Source: Istiophorus platypterus
Taxonomy: Eukaryota; Chordata; Actinopteri; Istiophoriformes; Istiophoridae
DNA length: 64,000 bases
NCBI GenBank assembly: GCA_016859345.1
Contig: CM029121.1
Span: forward strand, 4,135,529-4,199,528
Direction of reading: 5' to 3'
Shown here: positions 28,650-44,280 of the stretch, one piece after another
Layout: the number at the start of each line of letters is the position of its first letter
How positions within the stretch are numbered: the first letter of the stretch is position 1
Notes under the pieces: generated by a model
Told to the model about the DNA's origin: nothing
Database searches by the model: none
Seen by the model: only the letters and a program-made list of their open reading frames with translations
Program-made: the position numbers and the translations under genes

Positions 28650-31600
28650 TAGAAAACACATGCTGCAGGGAAAACATGAAGAGTGCACATGTGTGTGTGC
28701 ATGTGTGTGTATAAATGTGTCTACATCGGTTGACTGGTCATGTCTTTTTTGCCAGCACCTTCTTTAAGGCATTTAATGTATATATGTGAGTGTATTAATG
28801 TGCAGGCACTGAAAGGTTTTAAGTACACCTCATTATAATGTTTATGTGCTTTTATATTTGAGATTCATAAAAGAGTTTTAACTCACAGATTGTGACTATC
28901 TTCATGAGCCTAATTTGACCACAGTCAACCCCAGATGTAACAGTGTGTTATGTCAGTGTCAAGGCCTTTCCACGCTGACACATTGTATTGATGTCGGACT
29001 CCAGTTTAATGAAAAAGTCAAGTTCTCGGGATTTTCAGAAAGAACACCCTATTCTAAAACTTATTCCAGTATATCCACAGCAGAGAATACAGATGTAACC
29101 TTTGAAATATGGTGGCTCCCTACTTTTGAAGCAGTCTACAACTGTTAAACATCCTTTAAAAATTTGTCTCAATTCATTACAAGGATCCAATGGTCAAACG
29201 TAGCCCATTTGTTTTCATTTAGTAGACAAAACCAAAAAGTGTTGGAGGTTAAAAATATCTAAGGTGAATAAATGAATCTATTGCTTTGTGAACTTTAGCT
29301 GAACAAAGTCTTCAATCTCAAGTTCCAATGCCTTATAAATCAAAATAAAGTTTTACTATTACAAATACACAAAGTGCCAACTGCATATCTTTAGTGGCAG
29401 AGTTCTGGATTACATTAAATTCTTCCATGTTTTATCAGGCAATATTTAGTGATGACATTGGATCACCACCTGGAGCAGGTCCAATTAAAATAAACAGCAA
29501 GCGGCCTCTTTAACTAATAAAATCTGTTGTCAAATCAAGAGGGAGGTCTAGATTAATGATTAGTTTAAGGTAAAGTTTTAATTCCATCCCTTTTGAGATA
29601 GTATGAATCATGTATGTTTTCTCAGCATAGTGTGTTCTTACATTTTGGAATGGAGCCAGCATGAACAATCTAATATGGACACATTTAGTTCATGTTAGTT
29701 AACATGTTTTTGAATAACGGGCAAATCTGGCCTGTTCATAGTGACAAACCCACAGCAAAGTATGCTGTTCCCTTCAGCTCTGTGGTTTTGGATCATTGTT
29801 TTTCATTTTCAGCCCTGCAAAGTTATGGTTTTGGTTCAGTCTCAGAGTCTTAGTGTTGTTTCCAGCCATTATTAGAAATGCAGTTATTTTTATACACTTC
29901 ACAGTGGCAAAAGTCTCTCATCTACAGTTGGCAAAACAAGTTATGTTTATTAGAACTTTTTGTCATGCCAGAACATCAAGACATGATTTAGTAGTGACAT
30001 CAAGTTTCATCTTCCTCAGCTCTGTCAGTGATTTATGTCTAGGTGTGTACATATATATGTACAGACACACAACTATTTGTTAATGCCTGCTTTTATGAGT
30101 GTGTTGGTGATTACAGAGGCATGGCAGTGTAGGAATGAAAGAATGAAATGAAACGCTCATAAGGGAAAAAAAGGCCAAAAAAAGACTAACACAACAAATA
30201 AAAGCTTACAACATAACAGCAAACTAAGGAAATGAGTTTCCCTGAATGCTCAGACTAAGGACATGAATACACAAACAGCTGTCCAGCTTGAAAAAAAAAG
30301 GATAGTGTGTAAATGTGTGTATATTTGTGTACATGTGCAGTTGTGTGTTGAGTTAATCCCTGGTGAGCTCACGACCAAACACACAGGAATGAATGTGTGT
30401 GTGTAGTGTGTTTGGTCTGGGGTGAGAGTGTTGCAATGGGGGTTTGTGTGTCCTCCTCCATATTTTAAAAACAATACAAGCAATTCATCATGAGTTGGAT
30501 TAAAAACTTGAAATAGACGGGGGGCATGTTGTTGGCTCAGCCTTTAGGGGTCATAGATGTAACCAATTGGTACCTATTGAAATTTCTGTTCATGTCGACG
30601 TGAATAGAAGGATGTCTGAAGCTGTGAACTTGCACTTAAGACAGATAATCATCATCAAGAAATGTGGGACTTAGAATGAACAGGTAAACAGGAAAGTAAA
30701 AAAGTGACTAGATTCCATCTGATACAACAGAGCTTTCATTTGCCCTTTTAGCTGTGTGTGTGTTGCCAACACTCAGGGACGATCGTGGGTCACACAGCTG
30801 GTGACAGATGTAGCTTAATTTTGTTGTTGTATATTTAATAGAGCTCATCAGCAATTCATCCACCCTTAAACAAAATGAAGGCATTTAACAGAATTTATTA
30901 TGACAGTATCAGAAAAGAACAGCAGATACAGGATTTATTTTCTATGGCCTGATTGACGTTATGTATGCTGTATTTCAGCAGCTTTTAGCTGGCATTTATC
31001 AGCTACTGTGATGAGAATGAAACCAGCACCTCATCTCTCTGTGCTGTCCTGAAATGGCCTCTGTCAGCTTTAAAGGAGAAGAAAGAAGTCTCATTTGTAT
31101 CACATACAACACAATTCCAGGAATGACAATATCAAAGTGAAATCATTCATTTAAAATAAAATGATATATGTCAGGTGAATGCACTATAAATGACAAAAAA
31201 AAACACTGTTTCAAAAAGCACAATTTCTACCGAAATTCAAATAAAACTCAACTGCGGGAAAACTGCACTTATAATGCTCTATATTATAATTAGTATGCTC
31301 TGATTTAAGGGCAAGTCAAATTAAAATGAAATAGAAATAGAAGTTTACATTTTTATTTAAATAAATACATGGATTGTTACAGGCTCTGCCAGGTTTGTTA
31401 TCAATCCTAACTATTTATCACAATCTTAAATTGGATTTGCCAATCTCTCTTAGAAGAAAACAACCCAGTGCTTTCCAAGCTTAGACATTTCTGAACAATT
31501 TTGCCATATCTGCACAGCATAAGCAACTTATTTTTAGAGAGTAATTTAAAAAGGCTGACATATACCTATTTTAGATAGATAAATAGAAGGAAAAAACATT

Positions 31601-32235
31601 TCAAAAATGAATTTGCTTCAGGAGGTTGGCACATATCTTCAGGATGAGCACTTATTGCAAAAATATGTTTAGGCTGAAAAGTCAAGAGATCGACAGAGTC
31701 ATTTGTCTTTTCGGGGCATTGAATCCATCCCATACCTCATTTTGAATCAAAAAATAGCCTGACAGACTAAGTTTCACTCCCATCCTTAAGGCTGACATGA
31801 CTAAAAAACAATCAGCACCCAGACAAAAGGTAACTGCAGGAGCCACATCACAAAGTTCTGCAACACTGTGCAGTGACCATGTCATACTAGATCCCTCCTT
31901 ATTGTTAACCTTATCATTGCACTGACCCCTGAGAGACAAGTCACTTAGCTCATGATTTATTGAGCTTGTCAGTGATATTATTTATTTAACTGGGTTTTTA
32001 CCCCAGGGTAGAATGTGTCTAAATTCAGATCCCCTTTCAAATCTACCAACACTGACAAGCAAGTAAGAGACTCAGATCATAAATAATGAAGCAGAAACAG
32101 CTTGTAAAGCCAGAGCCGCTGTTCTGCCACGTCAACCTGCATTAAGGCAGGGGCTGATGAGGAGGGAAGGATGGAGTATAAACATACATTTTACGTTGAC
32201 ATTCACAATGTAGTGACAACCATCATGAGCAACTC
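28650..32235. other. gene desert segment, no gene seen
   Basis: No transposon or coding signal recognised. The interval 30720-31110 is complex, AT-rich, repeat-free sequence of the kind often found in conserved non-coding elements, but conservation cannot be assessed here. Confidence 0.55.
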
Positions 32236-32239
32236 AAAA

Positions 32240-33175
32240 TGCATTTGCCGGCATTTTTTAACAGCATATGTAATTTGAGCTGTGGCATAAAAACTTCAAT
32301 AAAAAATAAATATGGTTTTTCCCTCATCAACCTTCACCAAATAACAACAATTTCTTCATCTAAACCGTCAACCTGCCTCTTAGACCCCATCCCAACCAGG
32401 CTGCTGAAGGAAGTTCAATTTAATGTAATTAAATTTTATTTATATGTAGAGCCATATTGTAACAGAGGTTATATCAGGGCGGGTCATATAGAGCAGGTCT
32501 AGACCATAAGGGAAGTTTTACACCTCATTATTAGATATAATCAGTGTGTCCTTATTAGCAGGTTAAAGTAGCTGTAATTACTCCTCTTCTTAAAAATCCT
32601 GCTCCAGATCCAGGTGTTTTAGACAACTATAGATCTATATCTTATTCTTCCCTTTCTCTCTGAGGTCTTTGAGAAAGCTGTTGCAAATTTGTTGTGTGAC
32701 TTTCTACGGAACAGTAGTTTATCATTAGAGCACTATTTGAGGATTTTCAGTCAGAATTCAGACTGCACAATAGCAGAGAGACAGAACTGGTGAAAGTTAC
32801 AAATGACTGTCTCCTAATTGCAGTTGACAAAGAACTTGTCCCTGTACTTGTCTTTTTAGATATTAGTGCAGCATTGATCTTTTCGAGTCATAGGACACAT
32901 CCTATTACAGAGACTGTAATTTTTTATTGCCATTGAAGGAGCTGCTCTATGATTATTTAAGTCCTATTTACCACATCAATTTCAGTTTGTACACATTAAC
33001 GACAAATCCTCCATATTCTCATATAGTTCCAAAAGGTTCTGTTCTTGGACCAGTTATATTCACCATATATATGGTTCCCTAAGACAATATTAGTAGAGAC
33101 ACTCCATTAACTTCATTGTTATCTAGATGATATCCAATTGTAGTTGTTAATGAAGCCCGGTGAAAAATCCCACTA
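32240..33175 (+). mobile_element. decayed L2/Maui-like LINE, reverse transcriptase part
   Basis: Frame-broken translation gives SSKPSTCLLDPIPTRLLKE, then matches to VAVI.PLLK.P..DP..LDNYR.IS, LDISAA, SYLPHQFQFVHINDKSS, and VPKGSVLGPVIFTIYMVP-like sequence across shifted frames. These follow the order of the L2-clade reverse transcriptase common in fish. Multiple stops and frameshifts show it is dead, and it is interrupted by another repeat at about 32412-32505. The endonuclease and 3' end are absent. Confidence 0.8.
32412..32505 (+). repeat. fragment of a second interspersed repeat nested in the LINE
   Basis: aattaaattttatttatatg followed by gagcaggtctagaccata breaks the LINE coding order between LLKE and the PLLK block. 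The same motifs occur in the copies at 40.45 and 55.71 kb. Confidence 0.65.
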
Positions 33176-34616
33176 ATATTTGAGACCACACTAATAAGTA
33201 AAATTTAAAAAAATAAGTAAAATTTAAAAACCTTCCATCAAATGTGATCAAACAAAACCCGCATTCCAAATAAAGCAGATTAGAAGAGTTTTTGAGTATT
33301 AAACTCTTAATAAACAAGAATGAAGGGTCATTTTTCCAAAATTTTCCAAAGTAAAGTACTTGTTTTGCCATGAAATTGTAATTTTATGGAGGAAAAACTT
33401 GAAATTTGTAACCAAGTTTTCAATGGCTTTCAACATTTTATATATACAATTAAAGCCTTACACAACTGCTGTCCTCAAAACCCCATGAATGGAGCTTTTT
33501 CATCAAGAACATCTGGGTGACAAATAGAGATTGCATTTTTCAGAGCATAAATAGTTTGTAGTTATGATAGCTGCTGTGGCTGATGCATAGGAAATCACAC
33601 TATCCAGTTTGGAAAGCATTAACAGATATCAAAGATAATTGTAATTGTGATTCTATTCCACTGACAAGTCAAAAATTAAAAACAACAAAAACCATGTTGA
33701 CATGTTGGGGAGAAATAATACTTTTTAATTTAAACAGTTACACCATATGATTACATAGGATGAATTCCATCAGCACCATAACTGAGTTGTGTTTGCTTAC
33801 ACTGAGAAAGGATCTTCATACATGTTCAGCACCCATTCAAAAACACACTCATACAGAGGTAGTTCCTGAGTCCAACACATAGATATAAACTCACAGAAAA
33901 GTTTCTGTTCAACCGTCACATTCAGGTGTCATGTCCTCATCTTTGATGCAAAGCGCAATCCAGCAATTATTTCCAAAGTTCTGCGACTGATGTCTGGTTA
34001 TTGGTGGGCGGCAGCTTGTGTTATTCTTAGATAATGTTTTATAACAAGCCAAGGGAACAGGTTTGTACTTGCTGCATTTCATTATTGTTACCAACTTGCA
34101 CATCATTACACATCAAATGAATGCTAAGGACAAATGAATGCCAGGGGCAACTCAAATAACTTGACAAGCTTTTCCAGTAATGATAAAGTGAGCCACCTTG
34201 AACAGGAATTCAAGTATTCAATTTCAGTAATTCGGTAATGCTGGATTCATCATATGCTGCATGTCATAGATGAGAGATGGATAACAATAAACAGTTTTAT
34301 AGTATCTGGGACACCACAATCAAACAAAGTGGGTGTTGATGACATAAGCCTAACGTCAGATGATTTTGCATTTATTTGCCAGGATGACAGTGTTCCTTTC
34401 TGCGTGACACATCTGGAGACCAAAAACATCTGAACATATTTATGTAGTCTGACTTATATTTCAAATGTGACGTTATCTAAAATGTTCTTGGCTACACAGG
34501 CTTATTGAGGCTACTACAAACTGGCTTATCTGCTTCTAGATCGACAGGCTTCTGTATCAATGTCAGATGACATTCTTTGATTTTCTACGACTAAACCCGA
34601 ACTCTGACATTTTCTG

Positions 34617-34670
34617 TTGCTGTATGTAGATTTCAAAACAGTTTCCAGTTTTCAAATCTACATACAGCAA
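34617..34670. repeat. perfect 17-bp inverted repeat with short loop
   Basis: The arm ttgctgtatgtagattt (34617-34633) is exactly complementary to 34654-34670. After one mismatch a further five pairs (aaaac/gtttt) form, leaving an 8-nt loop. The stem does not extend outward. Identity unknown. Confidence 0.9.
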
Positions 34671-35124
34671 GTTGCCTTTAAAAAAAAGCTTGATGTACAA
34701 AAATAACAAATTTTGCAAAGAAATGTTTTCAAACACAATAAAACGGAAGGAGCCTAAACCTTGTGTTGTTATTCATCAGTGTTAGAGAACCAAAAAAACT
34801 AGGCTGGTTATTGTGTCAGAAAATTTGAACTTCATTGAACTTTTACTCCAAATCCTCAAATGGTGATTTTGTGCATCTCTGAATTCCCCCAGTTATGGAA
34901 TTTTACACTCAGATCCTTCCAAAACTTGTGTTAAAAAGAAATTAAGACATTACAGAACAAATAACAGCATGGAAATAGGTTAGAAAATATGTTGGGATTG
35001 TTTATGTCCAAATGTAGTTTGTAGCACCATAGTTAGCAGCTTTGTAGAATAGTGTTTTTTATTTTGTGCTCCCCATTGCACAAATTTTCTGTTCTTTCAC
35101 ATTTGGTCTGAAACCATTGTCTTA

Positions 35125-35225
35125 TTGAATTTTGACAGAGCCAGGCTAAGTGTTTCCCCTTGTTTCCTGTCCTTATGATAAGCTAGGTTAACCACTGCAG
35201 TATAATACAACAATAAATCCTCTCT
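35125..35225 (-). repeat. palindromic interspersed family, reverse partial copy
   Basis: cagagccaggctaagtgttt and tttcctgtccttatgataag are the reverse-orientation core of the family. The ends are not found. Confidence 0.5.
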
Positions 35226-35351
35226 TAGATTAGGATTATAATAGTTATCTTTTATTTAATCCGTTTAAGAAAAAAATGACATATTTTAATGGTTAGGGCT
35301 GTTGTATTGGTCTAGCAGTACCTCATGAATTTGCAAGTCTGTGTGAAGTTT

Positions 35352-36190
35352 GGTCCATAAGTATTTAAACAGGGACAGGGTTTTTGTAATTTTGTCTCCA
35401 TACACCATCACATTGAATTTGAAATGTATCAGTCAAGATGTAATTGAAGCGTAGACTTTCATCCTTAATTCAAAGGACTTAACAAAAGCATTGCATTACC
35501 GTTGATTAATTACAGCCATTTTTGTCATGGTTCCAGGGTTTTGTTTTCCCTCTCTCTGTTTCCCTTCCCTGTTTTTGCTTTCCCTCCTGTGTGGGTGTGG
35601 AAGGTGTGGTCTACCGGTTCCAGCAGCTGCTGAGGAGTACACCTTTCTTTCTGGCCTCAGTTTTTTCTTCAGTAAACGAAAAGCCTGCTTACTTGGGTAG
35701 CGGTCCAGTCACTGACTTGGCCATTGAAGAATATTCTATTTATTTACCTTGAGAACTGCTTTTGTTGCTTTCATAGTATGTTTTGGGTCATTATCCATCA
35801 GTACTGTGAAGCACCTTCCTATCAGTTTTGCAGCATTTGGCTGAATCTGAGCAGATAGTAGAGCCGTGTACACTTCAGAGTTCATCCTGCTGCTTCTATC
35901 AGCAGTCACATCATCAGTAAACACCAGTGACCCAGTACCATTAACAGCCATACATGTCCAGGCCATAACACTGTCTCCACCATGTCTGACAGATGATGTA
36001 GTGGCTTTGGATCAGGAGCAGTTTCTTTCCTTCTCCATCCTCGTTTCTTCCAAATGAGAAGAGTTTGGATGGCCTAAAAAAAATTAAAGCTGAAAGTTGA
36101 CACTTCAATCAAATTTGAATTGCTTTGTTTCAAATCCATCATGGTGGCATAAAAAAGCAAAATTACAATTTTTGTGTCATACTTATGGCC
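35352..36190 (-). mobile_element. Tc1-like transposon (family A), internally deleted
   Basis: The terminal inverted repeats are clear: ccataagtatttaaacaggg at the left and its diverged complement ending catacttatgg at the right, both continuing into a shared block (cc.tcatggatttgaaatgta-like, then gattgaagtgta-like). Between them, minus-strand codons at 35736-35966 encode VNGTGSLVFTDDVTADRSSR and CFTVLMDNDPKHTMKATKA. The MDNDPKHT box holds the second catalytic Asp. The DNA-binding N-terminus, first Asp and third acidic residue are missing. A foreign segment sits at about 35525-35695. Inactive, about half the length of a full element. Confidence 0.88.
35525..35695 (+). repeat. unidentified insertion nested in the Tc1-like element
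   Basis: The stretch from tggttccagggttttgtttt to agcctgcttacttgg has no equivalent in the related copy at 59.2 kb and interrupts the shared left-end sequence. Its pyrimidine-rich start and aataaac-like end suggest a short SINE-like insertion, but I cannot name it. Confidence 0.5.
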
Positions 36191-40390
<4,200 letters not shown>

Positions 40391-40440
40391 GACTGTATTT
40401 CCTTAACCTCCACTTATTCAGGTGAGCTAAATGTAGAACT

Positions 40441-40592
40441 GTAGACTGTAGACCAGACTCTTTATATTTATTATTTACAGAGACCCAACATTTCCGTCAT
40501 GAGCAAGTAGTTGGTGACAGCGGCAACAAAAAACTCCCTTTTAATAGGTAGAAACGTTGAACAGACCCCGGCTCATGGTGGACGGCTGAGAG
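40441..40592 (+). repeat. interspersed repeat (gagcaggtctagac family), 3' part
   Basis: tttacagagacccaacattt, catgagcaagtagttggtga and aaaaactcccttttaatagg recur at 55.7 kb in the same order. This is a common spiny-rayed-fish repeat; I do not know its transposon class. Confidence 0.65.
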
Positions 40593-40700
40593 TGAAAGAG
40601 AGAGAGAGGGAGGGAGAGACTAAGAGGGAGTGTAAGACAGAGAGGGGGGGGTGACAAAGAGGGGTGGGGGGCAGGAGGGAGGAGAGAGAGTATAGCACAA
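40593..40700 (-). repeat. purine-rich (GA/GGA) low-complexity tract
   Basis: About 100 nt of nearly uninterrupted purines on the + strand, including a G8-9 run near 40645. Could form H-DNA. No gene. Confidence 0.85.
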
Positions 40701-40769
40701 TACAAACACTGGTGTTTTCAGCTTGAATGAAATTAACAAATAGGCTTTCTGCTCTCCATAAATCCATCT

Positions 40770-40910
40770 ATCAATCAACTATACCGCTGATCCTTTGATG
40801 GTTGTGGGTTGGCTGGAGCCAGTCCTATCTGACAATGGACAAGAGACAGGGTGCACTCTGGACAGATCACAAAATGATGTCTGGGGATGAATGGCACCGA
40901 ACTACAAGCT
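40770..40910 (+). repeat. degenerate interspersed repeat (ggctggagcc type)
   Basis: ccgctgatcctttgatggtt followed by ggctggagccagtcctatct and acagggtgcactctggacag resembles the very common fish repeat with ccgcttatcc...ggctggagcctatcccagct...ggtacaccctggacaggt. Diverged. Confidence 0.6.
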
Positions 40911-42089
40911 AGTAAAATCTCTAGTTACCTGTTCTTCAGGGATTCAGCTGTCTGACCACCATGTTGAGTAAAGATTTTGTAGTGACACCAAGATCTTTCA
41001 CTCCACCCAGCCACAGACAAGCAATGATACTGATCATCATATTCAAAAGCTGGTTTTCTTGGTTTTGTATTATATATATTTGCAGCACCAAAGAGGTGTT
41101 ATTTTTGGCAATTTGTCCATGACTTTTTATTATATTCTACTCAGAAAAATTACCAGTGTTCAGTGGCAGATGAAAAAATCCACCAGCCAAGCATACTTTT
41201 AAAGATATTGCCTTTTTTCACCACATTGCTTGAATTAATTCCTCTGTCTCTCTCTCTCTCTCCATATCCATTGGTATCTAGCAAGCTAGGTTATCGTTAT
41301 CTATATATTTAGTTCATTTCTCTCCTCAAAGTCAGAATCAGCAGCAGTGTTTGGCAGATTGGTACCAGAAAGGTTTCTGAACACTCATCTATATTATAGG
41401 CTACTACACTATACTCTTATTATATATGCTCACAAAGAACAAAAGCAGAGCTCCCTTAAAACAAAATGCGGTAGAGACTCTCAGGACATTGTTTTATCAC
41501 TGTTTTGGTACAAACATTTACCTGCTGGTGTAGAGGAGATTTACTCACCGGACAGAAAATCTACCCACAGTTAGCGCTCGATTGGTGTTAATTTGGGACC
41601 CTGTTAACAAGCATTTCCAAATGATTTTGTTATAGACCTCTCCAGGTCCCATCCATGCTTTGTTTTGCATAAATGCTGTATACTAAATATGATTATAAAG
41701 CACAAAGGATAAAGTCAGTTGTTGAAAAAATCTTTGAAATTAGATTATGACAAATATATTGCTCTCCGTACTTAAAAAAAACAAAACAAAACAGGAGAGG
41801 AAAAAAATTAAGCACTGATTGTGGGTGACTTGAAATTTTGTCAATTCACAGCACTGGGTATTCTACATATCTGACTTTTTATCTCAGCATTTTACAAGTT
41901 GAAATCAGTTTTGACACATATTCATATATAAATACATATAGATTATATAGTCAGTGATATAAGTCAGTAAGTAAATTTTCATACTTGATCCAATTTAACA
42001 GTCAAATAACCACCAGTAAAATCCATCTTGTCATTCTCACATTTCATTGTTTGGTGATTAAACAAACAAAATATAACATGTCACTGAGC
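40911..42089. other. intergenic, no feature recognised
   Basis: AT-rich, with a short (CT)n run near 41246-41263. No coding or repeat family recognised. Confidence 0.55.
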
Positions 42090-42300
42090 TTAGAGATGCT
42101 GGTAGGCAGGTTTTATTACCTTTGGCCAGAGTCAATCCAGCTGTTTCCCCCTGTCTCCAGTCTTTTATGCTGTGCTAAACCAACTGTCTCTTGGTGGCAG
42201 CTTCATGTTTAGCGTACAGGCATGAGAGTGGTATTAATCCTCTCATCTCACTCCTGGTATAAAAGGAAATAAATGTTTTTCCAAGAGTATTAAACAATTC
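42090..42300 (-). repeat. palindromic interspersed family, reverse copy
   Basis: gatgctggtaggcaggtttt, ccagctgtttccccctgtct, ggtggcagcttcatgtttag and catgagagtggtattaatcc are the reverse-orientation landmarks of the family. About half length. Confidence 0.7.
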
Positions 42301-43765
42301 CTTTAACTTTGATCAAAAGAAAACCAAATGATGCATATCAGGTTCAAATGCATTTTTTTGCAGTAACTGCGCTTTCTTTCAGTGAACCAAACACATAACC
42401 AGTAGCATTACATGTTGGTTATCTTTGGAAAAAAGCATCATGAGAGATTTTACAGATGATGCTAAATGGAGCAACAGCAAGGCCACACATCTGAAACAGC
42501 ATGCTGTGTTATATGTGTGGGAGAGAGTGACCTGGCGATAGGGCGAATGGCACACAGGATATTCGCTCTGACTCTAGCCTCATCATCATCCTCACCCACA
42601 AATGAATAGATGGAAACAGATGCTGCCCTTTGCTTTCCTGTTTGCCATTTCCTATTACCTTTGCAGCATGTGTTTTTAGACAAGACATGTGTGAATGTGT
42701 AATGATTTTTTTCTTTGCTTTTCTGCTCTCGTCAGCAGTTCGAAATCTTGGTGCATGTGTGAAAGGGCAAGTCAAATCGTTTTTTCCTGGTTGTCATCAG
42801 CTCAGCCGAATGTGTGCACAGTATGTGATGATTTTGACATGACCTCCATCTTGATGAATTACTTCTCACCTTATTCTTTAAACAGGTCATCCATGTCCCA
42901 TGCTCTTAAACCTGACATAACTTAACTCAGCAGTTGTACAATAATATAAATTTGTTGCTGATCCCTTTTACCTGGATAGACCAAAATCCAGTTGCATCAG
43001 CCGCTGTTTATACTTAGCCTTGTAATAATTTAACTTAATTAAGTGGAGATTTATGCATCACTAAATTAAAAAAAAGTTGCACCGAACAAGTATTTCAACC
43101 AAGTAACTACCAAAAGGATCTGTTTGAAAACAAACAGAATTGCATAATATTCCGTTTGTTTATATTGTGGGGATGAAGATTGAATGTGACATTCCCATGA
43201 TACATGTGATTGTTTTGGGGTCTGGAGAACAGACGTACTGGATTTTGTCTGGAAAAAGGATGACACTACCAGATGAACTGGTACATCTGTTTATTACCTA
43301 ATCCAATTGGTTGCAGTGCATAAAACCCTCATTACAAAGATGATTGCACATTTGAGATTCCAGTGTAACCCCCATGGGGGGGGGGCAAAAAGAGCCTTTT
43401 GGTACCTTAATTTTTACGCTTCTGTGGCAGTGATGAGGCCAGGATTTTGCTAAATTTTACTAAAAAAACTTGTGTGTCTTTTGGTGCAAGGGGACTCTGA
43501 CAGCTAGTGAGTCCATTCAATGACCTAGAGGTGTTGCTTCACAATTTCTTCTGTTCTGTTTCCTCTAACTCTCCAAATAATACTCCAGCTATGCCAAGGA
43601 CAAAACACCACTCAGGTTCAGATCAGACAGGCCATTCCTCTGAAACCACCCCCCTCCAGGCTTCTCCATCATTGCCCCCAAGACAGAAAAAGCGCCCTTA
43701 GGTGGATAAGCAAAGAACAACAGTTAGAGCCTCTTTGTTTCCTTTCCTCTTAGTGACTTACAGTT
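42301..43765. other. intergenic, no gene supported
   Basis: Includes a G11-type run at about 43376-43386 and a short ORF at 43507-43701 rich in Ser/Pro/Lys. That ORF has no recognisable domain and borders the LINE fragment, so it may be transposon-derived. Confidence 0.5.
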
Positions 43766-44280
43766 ACATTGAGGTGACCCTCTTACTCTCTGTGGAGAAC
43801 TCCAACACAGTGATGCTCAGCAGGGGTATCTCCAGTATCTCCACAACTGCCTGCCACCTCTCACCCTGGGAATCTCCTGAAATGCATAGACTCCAGCTCC
43901 TCTCCAGGACTTTGGTTCCAGGGCCAGTGCAGTGTGTGGATGTGAGCCCAACTATATCTAGGTCATACTGCTGCACCTCCAGCACCAACTCCAGCTCCTT
44001 CCCCCCCAGAGAAGTCACATTCCACATGCCGCACCGCTCTCAAGGCATCTCAATCCCATGCCTACCCCTGCAGTTGGTGATTCCAAAGGGTGGTGGCTCC
44101 ATGTACTTTCTTCAGGCTCTGCCCAACCAGGCTCCATGAGCCAAGGTCTAGACACCAGATGCTTCCCCCTCAGGTCTGGCTCCAGGATGGTGCCCCAGTT
44201 GCCTTGATTCTGGCAAGGTGATGCCCAAATCAGGTTGCCCTTTGTCTGGTTGTCGTGCTGGTTCAGTAATCGCCAATACA
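43766..44280 (-). mobile_element. non-LTR retrotransposon 5' fragment (endonuclease start)
   Basis: The minus-strand frame at 43764-44027 reads MWNVTSLGGKELELVLEVQQ and YDLDIVGLTSTHCTGPGTKV. This matches the opening of the APE-type endonuclease of a LINE common in fish (WNVTSL.GKEPELV.EVE.Y.LDIVGLTSTHS). The upstream part (44030-44280) corresponds to its leader region. The endonuclease breaks off after about 87 residues and no reverse transcriptase follows, so it is inactive. Confidence 0.75.

Larger units (their letters stand above)
33176..35350. other. gene desert segment with one hairpin
   Basis: No coding or known transposon signal. It contains the 54-nt hairpin at 34617-34670 and, at about 35125-35225, a partial reverse copy of the palindromic family (cagagccaggctaagtgttt, cctgtccttatgataagcta). 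Confidence 0.55.

Noticed and set aside
43507..43701. Small Ser/Pro/Lys-rich ORF as a host gene
   Set aside because: No domain, no supporting exons, adjacent to a LINE fragment and possibly part of it.
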